A stretch of 64,000 nt of DNA from assembly GCA_038373885.1 (NCBI GenBank), contig JAWZYV010019913.1, positions 980,001 to 1,044,000 on the forward strand, in the 5' to 3' direction. The stretch is from Cheiracanthium punctorium (taxonomy: Eukaryota; Arthropoda; Arachnida; Araneae; Cheiracanthiidae). The notes under the pieces are model-generated. The model was not told the origin of the DNA and searched no databases. It was given only the letters and a program-made list of their open reading frames with translations. Below are positions 45,662-56,862 of this stretch, in pieces; the first letter of the stretch is position 1, and each line of letters begins with the position of its first letter. A program made the translations under genes and the position numbers.

Positions 45662-46280
45662 TTGAAGTAATATGACAAAAATTGTATCGTCAACCAACTT
45701 TCGAGCTAAGCTAAATAACTAATCACCAACAAATTAGAAATTGTGCTTTCTTCAATAAATTTAACTTTCGGCAGGATTTTTCAAAAACTGGACAAAGAGA
45801 AAAATTTAAGTGTGATTTCAATGGAGTTTCATACAAAGAACTGTAAGCTGAATTCGTGAATTTTACGTTAAGAAAACCATCTGATAAATGAAAAAAAAAA
45901 GTCTGATTTTTTTTTAATTTATTTGTTAATTTGAAATAATTAAAACTATATAAAATAGCACACATAAAAATGTGATTATCTCAAGTATGCGCATTTCATT
46001 CGAAAAATGTTTACCCTTCATCAGCTGAAAATCCACTAACCACAAGAATTGTAGAGAGTGACAACTGAAAAAGAAAACAGAAGAAAAAGCAAGAAACCAA
46101 AGAGAATAAAAGAAAAACGAGCTGGAAGGGATAGCAAAAAACAGAATATTAATAAAAATAAAATAGTAAAAAATGGCCATATATAAAAAACATACAAACA
46201 CACAGTAAAAAAAAGTACCTTAAATAACACAGGATTATTTAATTTTGTTTTAAATCAAGAAACAGAAAAAATACATTTAT
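45662..46280. other. No gene seen
   Basis: Minus-strand ORFs at 45723-46230 are rich in F, L, S and Y from purine-rich plus-strand sequence and show no domain. They resemble membrane segments only because of base composition. Confidence 0.4.
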
Positions 46281-46342
46281 TATGTATATATATATATATA
46301 TGTATAGTATATATATAGTATATATATATACTATATATATAC
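46281..46342. repeat. (TA)n microsatellite with GTATAGTATA interruptions
   Basis: A self-complementary TA-rich tract directly left of the short element at 46345. Confidence 0.85.
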
Positions 46343-46344
46343 GT

Positions 46345-46510
46345 AGCTAAGGGGAGGGGATAGGGGGTCATAACTCCCCCCCATGAGGAATTTTTTGCCA
46401 TACGAAATGTATATTCTTCCCTTCCTTATCACACACGCATTTACATATATGTAAGTTACAGGAGTCGTAACCCCCCACCCACCTCTGAAAAATTTCTGGC
46501 TACGCTACTG
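46345..46510. mobile_element. Short hAT-like MITE (CGTAGCTA ends), tentative
   Basis: The left end CGTAGCTAAGGGGAGGGG and the complement of the right end, CAGTAGCGTAGCCAG, are imperfect inverses, and G-rich/C-rich blocks lie inside both ends. It is flanked by TA-rich tracts on both sides, which hides any target duplication. Confidence 0.4.
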
Positions 46511-47024
46511 TGTATGTATATATATATATATACATACATTAAAACACACAAAGCAAAATAAAGAATTTTTTTTTAGCACTTAATATATAGACGGTAAAAC
46601 GCATACATACAGACTTACAACTGTTTCCAAGCAGAATGAGTTAAAGGAATAGCAGAACCGTCGTTCACAAGATGCTTTAAGTGCTACGTAATCGAAAAGC
46701 TTTCACGAAACAAAGATAGGACGGTTTTCAAGGAGTGCACAAGATCTTAGAATTAGAAAATTGAGATGATATTTAAACATCCAACAATGAGAAGAAATAG
46801 AAAATTCGGAAAGCTCATTCTTATAAACATCTCTCATGCTCTTTGAGCCAAAATTTGAGAGCCCTTTTAGTCTGAGCAATGTAGCCCAAATCACAAGCTC
46901 CTCAAGAAATAAAAGAAACACTGAATGATGCATTAAATGTCATATAACAGAGGCGAGAAGGGATTTCCTATAGAGACACATTCAGTACGTTTATTGAACG
47001 AACAATTATAAGCCGTTTGCTTAA

Positions 47025-47627
47025 CCCTTTAACGCGCAGTGATCCCGCTCTGGGAACACCAAACTCCGACGTTTTGACTGTTGCCAGCCACGAAGAATAG
47101 ATTTGATTTCTATAAAAATAGTTGCGGGTGACATAGCTCCACGAGAATCCTTTACTTTTTAGCACGTCATTTTCCGTAAAAAAATTGGTCACGATTATTT
47201 TTAACAGCACTGACATCTGCTGAAAAATGAAAGAATGCGAGAACAGCTGCAGAGATTGCCCAATGCTGAAAAAAGGGCAGCCGTTGTCATCGCTCATCTT
47301 AACTACCAACAATATGGCGGACGATCGAAACGTTCATCGCGTGTCACAGATCTAGAGACCCTTTTTTGACGACAGCTGGCTGTGCGGCACAGCCAGCTAC
47401 TAGGTGCCCCCATAATAAAGTGGCCAACAATTCCGGCCCGTTGTGGCTAAAGCCTTGGAAAGAAGCTGGCTGTGCGCGAGCACAGCCAGCTGTCGTCAAA
47501 AAAGGGTCTCTAGATCTGTGGCACGCAATGAACGTTTCGATCGTCCGCCATCTTGCTGGTAGTTAAATCAAGCGATGACAACGACTGCCCTTTTTTCAGC
47601 ATTGGGAAAGGGTTGCGCCTCAAAGGG
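47025..47627. mobile_element. piggyBac-type MITE inserted in the Penelope-like relic
   Basis: The termini CCCTTT and AAAGGG are flanked by TTAA on both sides (47021-47024 and 47628-47631). The right arm (about 47463-47600) is a near-exact complement of the left inner arm (about 47258-47400), including CTAGAGACCCTTTTTTGACG and GATCGAAACG. A subterminal TCCCGCTCTGGGA palindrome near the left end is a piggyBac-type feature. Removing the element with one TTAA keeps the surrounding RT reading frame open. The ORFs it produces (46968-47312, 47366-47566) are not genes. Confidence 0.88.
47376..47400. repeat. Perfect hairpin AGCTGGCTGTGC / GCACAGCCAGCT
   Basis: A 12-bp perfect stem with a 1-nt centre inside the MITE. 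The equivalent hairpin in the other arm lies at 47463-47490. Confidence 0.9.
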
Positions 47628-48519
47628 TTAACACAAACGCTAACTAAAGAGATAAATTCTTGAATGTCGACTGAAGCATAATGAAATTCACGTACATGCT
47701 TTTCTACAAAATTAATCGAGCCCTCGATGAAAACGTTTGTAAAAAGAGATTTAACATCAAGAAGGAGTATTTTACAATTAGTAGCAGACAGAAGTTTAAC
47801 TTTATTAGCAAATTCATAAGAATTTTGAAGAGTATTACTAGCAGCTAGAGGTGAAAGAGGATGGAGAAGAAACGTGTTCGGTTATAGGGGGCGGTAAGAA
47901 TATTAGAAACACATACAAAAGGGCGAAAGACATGAGAAGGCTTATGAATTTTAAGAGAGGGCATAGAAAAAGGACAATTAGCAATACAAGGAATAACATA
48001 ACATTTAGTTTGGTAATTTAAGATTACAAAGGATTTAATAGAGCGTTTAGTTTCAGAAATATGACTTTGCAGAATCAGAATTTAATTTAGGGTAAGAATC
48101 AGTGGGTAATCGGCTATTAATATTATCAACATTAGAAGATTTATGAAGAAAGACAGTTTGATCGACTTACGACCACCTTTGACTACCTCATCGCAAACCA
48201 GATAATTGCAAAGTGACTGTAGAATCGACGAATTGCCATTGTCGAATATGGTTGAATTTTCGAATAATTATATCATAATCATTTATCAACAGGTTAATAA
48301 AATGCGCCCTTAGTAAACAATAATGATAAGATATAGGGATGGAGTATTTTTGGAAAAGCTAAATTAATCAATTAATCGGAGAGTTGCCCTGCGCAGATAA
48401 ACTTGTGGCCAAAATTAATCTTGCATGCATGAAAAGTGAGTATTTTCGAAAAAAATAAAGGTTTAATGTATAGAAATCTTTAATGGAGATTAACAAAGGT
48501 ATTTTAACAGGAGTTTCAC

Positions 48520-48665
48520 TCTTTGAAGCGCAACAATTTCCCAAAGCTGTAAAAAAGAGCAGCCGTTGCCATAGCTCCATTTAACTACCAACAAGATGGC
48601 CGTCGATCGAATCGTTCATCGCGTGCCAAAGATCTAGAGACCATTTTTTACACAGGTAGGTGGGC
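48520..48665. mobile_element. Diverged fragment of the same piggyBac-type MITE
   Basis: TTTAACTACCAACAAGATGG, GATCGAATCGTTCATCGCGT and AGATCTAGAGACC match the arm of the 47025-47627 element, and CTCTTTGAAGCGCAAC resembles its terminus. Only one arm is present and it is more diverged. Confidence 0.7.
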
Positions 48666-49425
48666 GTGTGCGCACCTTAATGAATCGGGAAACGGCCAAA
48701 TATGCAGGTCGAAGCTCAGTGATGTAGCCAGTACTAGAAATCGATGTAAACAGATAAAATTAAGTGACATAAATAAAGCAGCTGGAGCCAAGGAGTAAAA
48801 AGATAAAGAAAGAAAGAGAAGAACAAGAAGAAAGAAAAAAAAACAGATGAAATTGCTGCCAAAACCATGTTAATTTATCAAGAAATACAGAAAATGGAAG
48901 GGAAAAAGATAAATGAAAAATATTAAAAGAAAATAAAAAGAAAAAAATGAATAACAACAATAATAATAATAAAAACGTTTACTCTAGTATCGCTAACCTA
49001 TGAGCAGTATAGTACAAGTTTTAGTAGCTAAGAAGTACTAAGGAAAGAGTTTAAATAAAGAATTAAGGGAAAAAAGCTATCGAAGTTAATAATAATAATA
49101 ATATTACACATGTATCAATTGTGTTATCAAAACTATGTTATATATCTAAATTTGCATTTAGTAAGGCTTATATTTTGTACACTAGAGTACAAAATAGAAA
49201 TTTCACCTCAAGTAGAATAAGAACCAGTAATCATCTATTCTAGTGGCTTATTTTTTTATACATACTATATAAATGGTATATACATACTAGTATTATTTTT
49301 TTAATTCATAACAGTCAAAGATACATTTTAAGTCTTTAATCTTCATTACGAAAAATATGATTTTTACATGTCAGTGCAAATTTTATTTTACTTTATAGAA
49401 GTAAAATAGAGTTGGACTACTTTGT
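48666..49425. other. No gene seen
   Basis: Purine-rich and A+T-rich DNA with AAT-type repeats near 48950-48975 and 49087-49103. Confidence 0.4.
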
Positions 49426-49556
49426 GCTACTATTTGCTACTCAAAAAAACATAATAATATTTCAGCTAATTATCATTGTTGCTGTTGGTGAGTCAAATAA
49501 TGTTTTCATGTGGTTATAATTCTACAGTTAAAAGTTTTATTTTATATGTGATCTAA
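49426..49556 (+). repeat. Partial copy of the GATGGACCA element, without Helitron (empty site)
   Basis: This matches 50594-50721 from GTGCTACTATTTGCTACTC onward and continues through ATTTTATA|TGTGATCTA, equivalent to the joined flanks 50721|52144 of the Helitron. The Helitron insertion point therefore corresponds to 49546/49547. Confidence 0.85.
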
Positions 49557-50478
49557 TGAAATTATTTATAAACAGGAATACAATTATGTATCATTTCAAC
49601 AACTTATAGGTTTTAGAGATTTTTTTTATTAAAAATTTAGGCTTATTTTCTCTTTTTAACATTTAATACTTTCATTTCTAAGTTCTTTTTTATTTGCTTC
49701 ATGGAAATTTTTTTTATCTAATGAAATGAAAATGTCCTTTTTTATCAGGCAACGATTAATAAAGAATTAAAAAAGAATATGTTAAAGTATTTTGTACTTG
49801 TTGCATAATGAAATAAAGTTTACTTTGCTCTCAAAATGAAGATTGTTTCATCTCGCTCAATAGCACTTGACTTTTAGAATGAAAAATAAAAAACGGGAAA
49901 GAAATCGCAAAGCTCTTGAAATTTTAAATTCAGTTTGAAGGGATTCAATAAATATATTAAAATTTTTGTCTAGAGTACTTGAAATAATAATAAAGGAAGC
50001 TGTTCAAGAATGATAAAACTTTATTTATTTAAAGAATTCGCTGTAAATAAAAATGAATTGCAATAAAAGTCATGGTAAAAATTCTTCAGAGCAAATGCAG
50101 TATAGGTTTTTCAATTAGTACGATGAAACTTCTTGATATTTTTTAAAAGTGTTTTTAAGGGTACTTAAAGTTATCGTTTTATAAAAAGTGCAATTATTTC
50201 TTTGGCGTATTTAGAAATTCTCTTTTCTTTTAACTAAGAGACATTTTTTTACATACTTTTATGCATGTTGTATGAAAAGTCGATAGGTTATCAAAAGTAG
50301 GTATTAGAATATTTTGAGTTATGAAAAAGGACGGTTATTATTTCAAAATCTTTTAATTAAACGAGTATATAAATCTGAATGGGTTGAGATTTTCAAAAGA
50401 AAATTAAATTACCCTAGGTTAAAAGAATTTGACATGCAAATTACGTCACGGGCGAAATAATTCCTCAAATTCTCTTGT
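49557..50478. other. No gene seen
   Basis: A+T-rich sequence with only short frames and no recognisable motif. Confidence 0.4.
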
Positions 50479-50732
50479 AGGGTAATTCCAGGACAGATGG
50501 ACCACCAGGTGAGATGGACCAGACAAATATTTAGTTAATGCGCCTCTCAAAATATAGCGCAACAATCTCAGTGAGATACTTAGAGATATTTTGTAAGGCG
50601 TGCTACTATTTGCTACTCAAAAAACATAATAATCTTTCCGCTAATTATCATTGTTGCTGTTGGCGAGTCAAATAATTTTTTCATATGGTTATAATTCTGC
50701 AGTTAAAATTTTTATTTTGTACTAGCTGAAGT

Positions 50733-50749
50733 ACCCGTCCTTGACGGGT
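50733..50749 (-). terminator. Helitron 3' terminal hairpin
   Basis: A 7-bp perfect stem with 3-nt loop, 7 nt inside the CTAG end. Hairpins at this position are thought to signal termination of Helitron rolling-circle transfer. Confidence 0.85.
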
Positions 50750-50939
50750 TAGTGAATACAAATTTCCAAAAAGCAAGAACTTTCGTCAGCATTGTAGGAG
50801 TACACAGAATGGATGTAGTATGTTGCCAAAGTAAAGAAGGCGAAGTTATAATTTTTATGTATTGTTAAAATTTTATAGGTTAGAGAGTAACTAAGTAATA
50901 TCATTTCATTTGCTTTAGTCGTAAATATGTGATGCGCGA

Positions 50940-51960
50940 ACGAATATTTACGCATATTGAAATAATTTTCGCAAAATCTCAAAATCTAATCAATATTTTT
51001 GAAAAATTCGAAGCCTAGAATTTAAGTTGAGTGACAACCTATCACATCACCCAATTTTGTTTCATTCCCTGCAGTCTTTATTTCGTGATGCTGGAACAAA
51101 ATTTCAGCATTTTAAAACGATTTTCGCAAAATCTCAAACTAATCAAAATGTTTTAAAATTTCAACGCCTATAAATTAAGATTAGCAACTACCTATCATAT
51201 CACTAAATTTCGTATCGTTCGTATTAGTCGTTTTTACTTGATGTTTGATGAAATATAAACGTATTTTGAGAGAATTTTCACAAAATCTCAAAATCTAATA
51301 AAAATGTTTAAAAAATTGGACACCTGTAGTTTATGTTGAGCAACCATCTATCATATGACCAAATTTCATATCATTCGCTTTAGTCGTTATTACGTAATGC
51401 GGGAACAAAGATTCACCCAGTTTTAAACGATTTTCGCAAAATCTCGAAATCTGATCGATTTTTTTAATTAGATGCTAATAGTTTAAGGTGAGTGAGTTCA
51501 CCTATCACTTCACCAAATATCATTTTTTCACCTTTGCAGTTATTACGTGATGTGCGAACACAAATTTACGCAGTTTCAAATAATTTTCACAAATCTCAAA
51601 ATCTAGTCCAGATTTTTTTTTAATTCGACGCCTACGTTTTAAGTTGAGTGAGCACCTATCCTGACCCCAATTTCATATCATTCGCTTCAGTCGTTTTTTT
51701 TTAATTCCACGTCTATGTTTTAAGTTGAGTAAGCACCTATCAGGACACCCAATTTCATATCATTCGCTTCAGTCGTTTTTGCGTGATGCTTGAACACAAA
51801 TTGAGGTAGTTTGAAACAATTTTCGCAAAATCTGAAAATCTAATCAAGGTTTTTTAAAAATTCGACGCCTATGTTTTAAGTTGAGTGACCACCTATCATG
51901 ACACCCAATTTCATATCATTCGCTTAAGTCGTTTTTACGTGATGCTTAAACAAAAAAAGC
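50940..51960 (-). repeat. Tandem array in Helitron, ~6 units of ~155 bp
   Basis: Landmarks ATTTTCGCAAAATCTCAAAA, AAGTTGAGTGA.CACCTATCA and CAATTTCATATCATTCGCTT recur in order, at about 50965, 51121, 51281, 51432, 51586 and 51820. One unit is shortened. Confidence 0.85.
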
Positions 51961-52230
51961 GTCACGGACAGAATGACAGAAACACAGGACGACAGAAAGA
52001 CAGAATGACAGAATGACAGACAGACAAACTTTTTTTTGAGGGTCGCATCGGATTCTCAGATGCTTGAAACGGATAGAAATCGCAAAAATTTTGAATTCCA
52101 AGAAATGTACAGACAAAAGTCTAATTTTATTTATATAGATAGATGTGATCTATCTAGTTCCAATTAACCTAAAATAGTGACGTGAAATACATCTTAGAGT
52201 CAGGGTGGGTTGTACTTGTAATCCGGACGA

Positions 52231-52300
52231 CCGGGAGAGATGGACCATGCCTAGGCGAGAGAGATGGACCACGTGTAGGCGGGAGAGATGGACCATGTTT
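52231..52300 (+). repeat. Three ~24-bp tandem units, GGGAGAGATGGACCA
   Basis: The units are spaced 24 and 25 bp apart within the subterminal zone of the split TIR element. Confidence 0.8.
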
Positions 52301-52721
52301 TGTGTCAATCTTAAGTCATAGCACATAAAAACAATTTCATATATATTAAATGTAACATAGTAATTCAAGTAAACTGAATAAATTAATTAAAATTAATTTA
52401 ATTGCAAGTAAGTTAATTTAATTTTCATGTAATGAAAATAAAAATTTATGAATTTAATATATGTATAGCTTTTTCATTATTCTATGTTGGTCCATCTTTC
52501 CCATTCACATATGGTCCATCGCACCCGGAGTAGGCGGGGTAAGGGGTAGATAATTTTAAAAATAATTAAAAAAATTCCTTTACATACATGATCTTCTGCA
52601 TTAGAATTTTTGTAAGAAATATCATACACTATACGTATGTACTGTGAAAAGTAAAAAATATATAAATAAATGGCTTTTAGAGAACGAAGAATAAACGTGG
52701 TCCATCTCTCCCGGAATCCCT

Positions 52722-54479
52722 GTTGGAAATAGTCCTCTAATGCCTTTCTACGTGAATTATAAATATAAGAACTAATAGATGTAAATTGAGCATCTTAATT
52801 TTTTTCAGAAGCCATTATTCACTTTTAAAAAACGTAATTTTGTCGTAACATGGTACATAGATGTTATATTGTATAATGTAGTGTTGACAACATTACACGA
52901 TGCATAATAATATAGTCAATGTTATACTAAAACTTTAAAGGTCTCTAAACGATTATAGACTTTCAGAGCTAAACGTAATATATATATATATATATATACA
53001 TTGTTGGCCGACCTTAAACAAAGAATCACATACTGATGTCATTTCCTCTATGAGTGAAAATACTCTAACTGCATATATCATACTTAAAAAAAGTTAAGAT
53101 TTTTATATGTGTCTTGCTTATTTATCGTTATAGCTAGTTGTCATTAGTATCCAATTCAGTTTTGTATTACTCCAAGGAGAAAAATAGTAACTTTGGAGGC
53201 CGATCAATTGGTCATAAAATATCTGAAATCCAAGAAGCCGCGTTCGATTTTTTTTACGGAGATAACACACGTCTAAAGAATGAAAATTCCATAATTTCTT
53301 TCTGCAGAAATGTAAGCCTTCAGAAAATATCAGAGATTTAAGGCAACTTATGAGTCATTTTGATGCTCCCAAGATAAAAAAAATAAAATAAAGAAATGTG
53401 CCAACTGGAATAGGGAGAAAACGTGTCTTGTGTGTTTAAGTTAAGAAATGCTCTGATCACAAAGTTTATGGCTTGCAACCAACAAATTGAACATCGTGAT
53501 TTTGTTATTTGTATGTGTGTGTGCATATACTTTTTTTTTACCCAATTTATGTATTAGATGTTTTAAGGTGATCTATTTGGGGAAGCAACGTAGTTAGGAA
53601 GGATAAAGGGATAATTGAATCGGTGATGCTTAAACAGCATGGAACATAGTGACTGAATCTTGCAATAATGGTGTTGAATAAATAACAGTTTAATTCCTCA
53701 ATAATTATATGGATTTGTTAAGGATTAAGTTATGGCATACGTATTTTGAAAGTGTCTTTTCGTCCTTTAAGTTAAAATTGCACCGTGTTAACTCTTAATA
53801 GGAATGTGAACACACTGTTTTATTGATGTTGCATGACGCACATTGATGTTAGATATAAAATAATGTAAGTTTTTTTCCGCGGTAATGAAAGTAATCGTGT
53901 AAGAATAGAGAATTTTTTAAGAGTGGATCACGAATTACTAAGTCAAATATTTATCAAAGCTGTTTTAATAACTTCTCATTTTGCATTTTTAACACTTTTT
54001 CCAGTGAAATTGAAAAGTGATTATGATTTCTGTTTGTCTGTCTGTTGAAATGTCCGTCAGTCCGTTCTCTAAACGCCGCAAATAAGCATAGTTTGCAACG
54101 AAAATAATAATATTATGCCTATGTACTATACGAAGTAGCCTATTAAAAATGGTGTGCATAGGTAGCATTTACAGTTCTTTTAAGGAGCACGCAAATGAAT
54201 TTCAATAGTTTACACTGTACGGGAGTCATATTGTTTAAAGCGTATTTTAAAAACATTCGTATATTTCAATGAAAACTAAAATTGATAAAAGTTATTAAGG
54301 ATTACAAAATAATGCTCTCCATAGAAAAAGTGTTCGTAGCATTGATAATTTAGCTAATGGAACACAGAAAAACTCTACGGTGTATAAGAGTTTAGAGACA
54401 TTAATTCATTTCAAGCACAATACAATAGGTATATAAACGTTTAAACATGATTATTCTTCATTTAAAAAAAATGGGATTA
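52722..54479. other. No gene seen
   Basis: A (TA)n tract lies at 52978-52998. ORFs at 53138-53341 and 53338-53526 lack recognisable domains. Confidence 0.4.
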
Positions 54480-54785
54480 ACACAGTACATATAATCCCAA
54501 CACAATCGTTTCAAAGTGTCCACCCTTACAAGATACAGAGATGGCACTAACGAATAATGAAATTTGTCAGCTCAAAAGTAGTCCAGTAATGTTTCAATGG
54601 AAATGGATTCACATGTCACTCAAAATCGACGATTCAAGATCGTCCAGCATATTGGGATTCGAGAATATAGTTTTTTTTTTTCAAGGCGCTTCTCGGAAAG
54701 TAGTCACAAGGCGTCAGATTTAAGAATATGGAGGCCAATATATTAAGGAGGACTGAGATTACAGTGCCTCCTGTTAGTGGTATTT
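54480..54785 (-). pseudogene. Mariner-like transposase C-terminal fragment
   Basis: The minus strand reads WPPYS, then in the next frame NLTPCDYF (normally SPDLTPCDF/Y), then SALKKK, then in another frame YSRIPNMLDDLESSILSDM and finally CKGGHFETI. This is the order at the C-terminus of mariner-like transposases carrying an SPDLTP-C-D motif. The Asp in the DLTP motif reads Asn here, while the D of PCD remains. Frameshifts separate the blocks, and the N-terminal part is absent. It lies just outside the DD41D element at 54962 and is a separate relic. Confidence 0.6.
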
Positions 54786-55144
54786 ATAACTACTGTTTCG
54801 AAATTTCTGAATAACATTCTTACAGCGTATATTAAAGCCATACCGTTTCCTGCACCCTTCTATTGATAAATTTTTTTCAGATTTTAAACTTTGAAATCGG
54901 GGTTTTATTTGCTGCACATCCTGTACATCTGCTGTAACAATTTTACAAATACTTATCGATGCAGGGTGTCCAAAAAGGTTGTTAAGGGCTTTAATTCTTT
55001 ATCTATTGGAGATAAGTGGGTGGCGTAAATTAAAAAAGTGTTCAAAATAAGGTCGGAAAAAAGACTCCGTGAAGAAACCAGTTATTACGTTCACCAGAAA
55101 CCAGTTATTACGTTACAAAATGTTACACTTTTTCAATTTTTATA

Positions 55145-56354
55145 CACTGTCTACCAATAAGTATTTGGACACCTATGAAAATGACGATATCTGCGGTTCT
55201 GAGGTACGTCACGGCCTCCGCCGATATATATCGTGTAGGAAACAGCATCGACATTAGTAGCATGCAAGATGCCGCGCAGTTCGCAGCTCTCTGATTTTGA
55301 GAAAGGTATAATTATCGGGTATCACAAATGTGGCCGATCCTTAAGGGACATATCTAGCGATCTGAAGTACCCAAGATCGACAGTGGCCCATGTTATTAAA
55401 AAGTGGAAGGTGAGCGGTGATTGTCGGAATGTGCCCCCCGGGTCGGCAGACCAACGAAACTGGGAGATAACAGACCGACGAGTGCTGTCCAGAGAAATTC
55501 GGAAGAACCGCACCCAACCGATGGCCCTCATCCGCGAGGAGTTTCAACAGGCATCCGGAAGTATTGTTTCAATGAATACCATCCTTAAGGAAGCACATCT
55601 GCTTGGTTTTCATGGTCGTGCTGCTGCCCATAAGCCTTTGATCATAAAGTCCAATCGCGCTGCTCGGTTAATGTGGTACAAAGTACATCGGAATTGGACC
55701 GTATATCAGTGGAAACCGGTTCTTTGGAGCGACGAATCAAAGTTCACCTTTTACCGTTTGGCAGGTTCTGGGTCTGGCGTCTGCCTGGAGAACGTCTCCT
55801 GCCAGAATGCATTGTGCCAACAGTCAAGTTTGGCAAAGGTGGAATTATGGTCTGGGGGTGTTTCTCCTGGTATGGACTGGGACCCTTGGTCCCCATTCAT
55901 GCTAAGCTCAACGCCGATCCTACTTCACTATTTTGGATGACAATGTGCTTCCTACGTTGTGGCAGTTTTAGGGGTTGGACCCCTGTTACTTTCAGAACGA
56001 CAATGCCAGTTGTCATGTTTCGAGGTTAACAAAGGCTTGGTATGGTGCTAATGGAGTTCATCGAATGGACTGGCCTGCCCAGAGCCCAGACCTGAACCCT
56101 ATCGAGAACTTCTGGGCCGAGGTGGATCGCCGAATTAAGGGGTGCACTAGTCCAAAATCGGTGAAGGAACTTCTATGTCTACTCCAAGCCGAGTGAAAGA
56201 CAATACCACTAGCTGTAATACAAAGACTTGTGGAAAGTATGCCCCAGAGGGTTCACGCTATAATTGCCTCTCGTGGAGGCTCTACCAACTATTGATTTTG
56301 AATATAGTTTTTCTTTTCCATCACAGGTGTCCAAATATTTATTGGTAGATAGTG
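55145..56354 (+). mobile_element. Tc1-like element (DD34E), full length
   Basis: The termini CACTGTCTACCAATAAGTAT and the complement CACTATCTACCAATAAATAT are followed by TTTGGACACCT on each side. TA lies at both flanks (55143-55144, 56355-56356). It is about 1.2 kb with one transposase gene, the usual Tc1 size. It sits inside the left TIR of the DD41D element. Confidence 0.93.
55269..56295 (+). pseudogene. Tc1-like transposase, frameshifted
   Basis: The open N-terminal part (55269 to about 55760) starts MPRSSQLSDFEKGIIIGYH, with paired helix-turn-helix segments (RSLRDISSDLKYPRSTVAHV), then VLWSDESKF holding the first catalytic Asp (55732-55734). The frame shifts near 55760, continuing as [18 protein letters not shown] and [13 protein letters not shown]. 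It shifts again near 55923 into NDNASCH (second Asp, 55999-56001) and SPDLNPIENFW (Glu, 56104-56106). Exactly 34 residues separate these two, so this is DD34E. A TGG-to-TGA stop near 56193 follows, and the ORF would end at 56295. All three catalytic residues survive, but at least two frameshifts and one stop make it inactive. Confidence 0.92.
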
Positions 56355-56713
56355 TATTATAATGTGAGGGTGGAATCCTCCCCCTAACAAAAACAAATAA
56401 ATCTTTCTGGGTGCGTTAATGAACACGGGGCCTCTTGATAACATTTGCTACAGGCCCCGTGCTATCTTAATCCGGCACTGTCGTTGATATGTTTCCGTCG
56501 ACGCATCTTTCAGCAGGGCAACAGTATACATTCGACTGAGCTCTAAAGATCCGTCCCACGGCGGATTTTGATGTGTACGTAGGGTGACCAAATTCTGAGA
56601 TAAAAAATGCAGGACATCATCGCAGTCGGAGGCATAGCCACCTTCCTCTACGGGTGATGGCTGAAAGATAATGCAGGACAAAGCAAAAATTAGAGCATTC
56701 GGCACTTAGTTCG

Positions 56714-56862
56714 TATTATCCCGGCGGTCATTTCCGCCAAACTATTTTTGCGTCAAATGTTCTGGCAAACTGTTGCTAATCGTATTCTGAACCATTAATA
56801 ATTTCATGTGTCCCGGTATTTAACTTGGCGTAAAATCGTTTTGGCGGACCGCCAGGATAATA
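56714..56862. mobile_element. Small TIR element, ~150 bp
   Basis: The left end TATTATCCCGGCGGTC...CGCCAAAC and the complement of the right end TATTATCCTGGCGGTCCGCC match with small gaps for about 35 bp. No coding capacity; superfamily open. Confidence 0.6.

Larger units (their letters stand above)
46615..48250 (-). pseudogene. Penelope-like retroelement relic (RT + GIY-YIG)
   Basis: Read on the minus strand: an upstream block ILQSLCNYLVCDE (near 48210); FSMPSLKIHKPSHVFRPF (near 47955, the RT motif with conserved KIHKP..RP); and LLLDVKSLFTNVF (near 47735-47775, RT motif A with its Asp). Then FNKRTECVSIGNPFSPLL (near 46950-47005, RT motif with G.P.SP), CDLGYIAQTKRALKFWLKEH (about 46840-46900, GIY-YIG type), and a C-terminus NDGSAIPLTHSAWKQL ending in TAA at 46617-46615. 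The motif order is that of Penelope-like elements carrying a GIY-YIG endonuclease. The RT motif with the YxDD aspartates is missing: only about 50 bp separate NPFSP from the endonuclease block. A MITE (47025-47627) splits the RT. Frameshifts and stops occur throughout. Confidence 0.8.
50722..52143 (-). mobile_element. Non-autonomous Helitron with exact boundaries
   Basis: On the minus strand it starts A|TCTATCTATATAAATAAAA (52143 downward) and ends with hairpin ACCCGTC-AAG-GACGGGT, then ACTTCAG, then CTAG|T (50722). All Helitron hallmarks are present: insertion between A and T, 5' TC, 3' hairpin about 7 nt before CTAG. The paralogous empty site at 49546/49547 confirms both junctions. It encodes no Rep/helicase. 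About six tandem units of about 155 bp (50940-51960) fill it, followed by GACAGAATGACAGA repeats. Confidence 0.92.
50479..52721. mobile_element. TIR element with repeated GATGGACCA motifs, split by a Helitron
   Basis: The left end AGGGTAATTCC.GGACAGATGGACC and the complement of the right end AGGGATTCC.GGGAGAGATGGACC match. GATGGACCA occurs at 50496, 50513, 52239, 52263 and 52288 in direct orientation, and as TGGTCCATC at 52488, 52512 and 52698. Mirrored subterminal repeats of this kind may be transposase-binding sites. No target duplication was recognised and no transposase is present. Without the nested Helitron the element is about 820 bp. Confidence 0.65.

Noticed and set aside
45723..46230. 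Hydrophobic minus-strand ORFs as membrane proteins
   Set aside because: The F/L/S/Y richness follows from purine-rich plus-strand sequence; no start context or family match.
46968..47566. ORFs of 114 and 66 codons as genes
   Set aside because: They lie inside, or straddle the border of, the inverted-repeat MITE and encode its arms.
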